This document shows, piece by piece, positions 5,849 through 5,923 of a stretch of 5,923 nt of DNA. A program made the position numbers and the translations under genes. Each line of letters opens with the position of its first letter. The first letter of the stretch is position 1. Location of the stretch: NCBI GenBank assembly GCA_934636065.1, contig CAKTZW010000131.1:1-5923 (forward strand), in the 5' to 3' direction. Origin of the DNA: an uncultured Labedella sp. Lineage in GTDB: Bacteria > Actinomycetota > Actinomycetes > Actinomycetales > Microbacteriaceae. Below the pieces are notes generated by a model. The model saw only the letters and a program-made list of their open reading frames with translations, searched no databases and was not told the DNA's origin.

Positions 5849-5923
5849 ACAACTCGTCGTCTCGTCGAGGCCGCTCTCGTGGATCAACACGGCCTACCCG
5901 TTCGCGGCCGCGTACTTCCTCGC
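5835..5923 (+). CDS. crtEb: Lycopene elongase, UbiA-type prenyltransferase (5' end only)
   Basis: Only 29 codons plus two bases are inside the window. The translation starts MRTLEQLVVSSRPLSWINTA and continues YPFAAAYFL. The SSRPxSWINTAYPF stretch at 10-23 is what I recall from the N-terminus of actinobacterial CrtEb, just before the first membrane helix. The enzyme is an integral membrane prenyltransferase that adds C5 units (from DMAPP) to the ends of lycopene, giving C45 and C50 carotenoids. The catalytic aspartate-rich motif would lie beyond the edge and cannot be checked. Position straight after the two cyclase subunits supports the call. The alternative is another UbiA-family protein, but the context makes that unlikely. 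Confidence 0.82.
   Translation, partial: MRTLEQLVVSSRPLSWINTAYPFAAAYFL

Overview
The window is GC-rich and densely packed, with frequent GTG starts and overlapping stop/start codons. It holds most of a carotenoid biosynthesis locus. Gene content, gene order (crtE-crtB-crtI-crtYe-crtYf-crtEb) and the small split lycopene cyclase point to a high-GC actinobacterium. A Microbacteriaceae member (Microbacterium-like) is my best guess, but that rests on gene style and on the repeat type inside crtYe, not on a marker gene.

Layout. Positions 1-813 (minus strand) encode a nearly complete endonuclease/exonuclease/phosphatase-fold hydrolase whose last few residues lie beyond the window edge. Positions 837-1355 (minus strand) encode isopentenyl-diphosphate isomerase (idi), 23 bp upstream of the hydrolase. 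Positions 1356-1478 form a divergent control region with a small AT-rich island. It contains a perfect 5+1+5 palindrome that overlaps candidate promoters for both directions. From 1479 to the end (plus strand) lies one tight operon: crtE (GGPP synthase), crtB (phytoene synthase), crtI (phytoene desaturase), crtYe and crtYf (two small membrane subunits of a C50-type cyclase) and the first 29 codons of crtEb (lycopene elongase, UbiA-type prenyltransferase). Four consecutive junctions are 4-bp stop/start overlaps and the fifth is a 14-bp overlap.

How it works together. Idi balances IPP and DMAPP, CrtE builds GGPP, CrtB condenses two GGPP to phytoene, and CrtI desaturates it, probably to lycopene. 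CrtEb would then add C5 units to the ends of lycopene and CrtYe/CrtYf would close the end rings. The expected product is a cyclic C50 carotenoid of the decaprenoxanthin / sarcinaxanthin / C.p.450 class; which one cannot be read from this window.

The most unusual feature is the 3' part of crtYe. After a normal-sized three-helix cyclase domain the gene carries a proline-rich tail of about 75 residues. The tail is encoded by an in-frame 69-bp tandem repeat whose core looks like a dispersed REP-like palindrome (GGTCCCTGAGCCTGTCGAAG...). It sits directly before the ribosome binding site of crtYf. The rest is a well-known pathway and I see no wholly new system.
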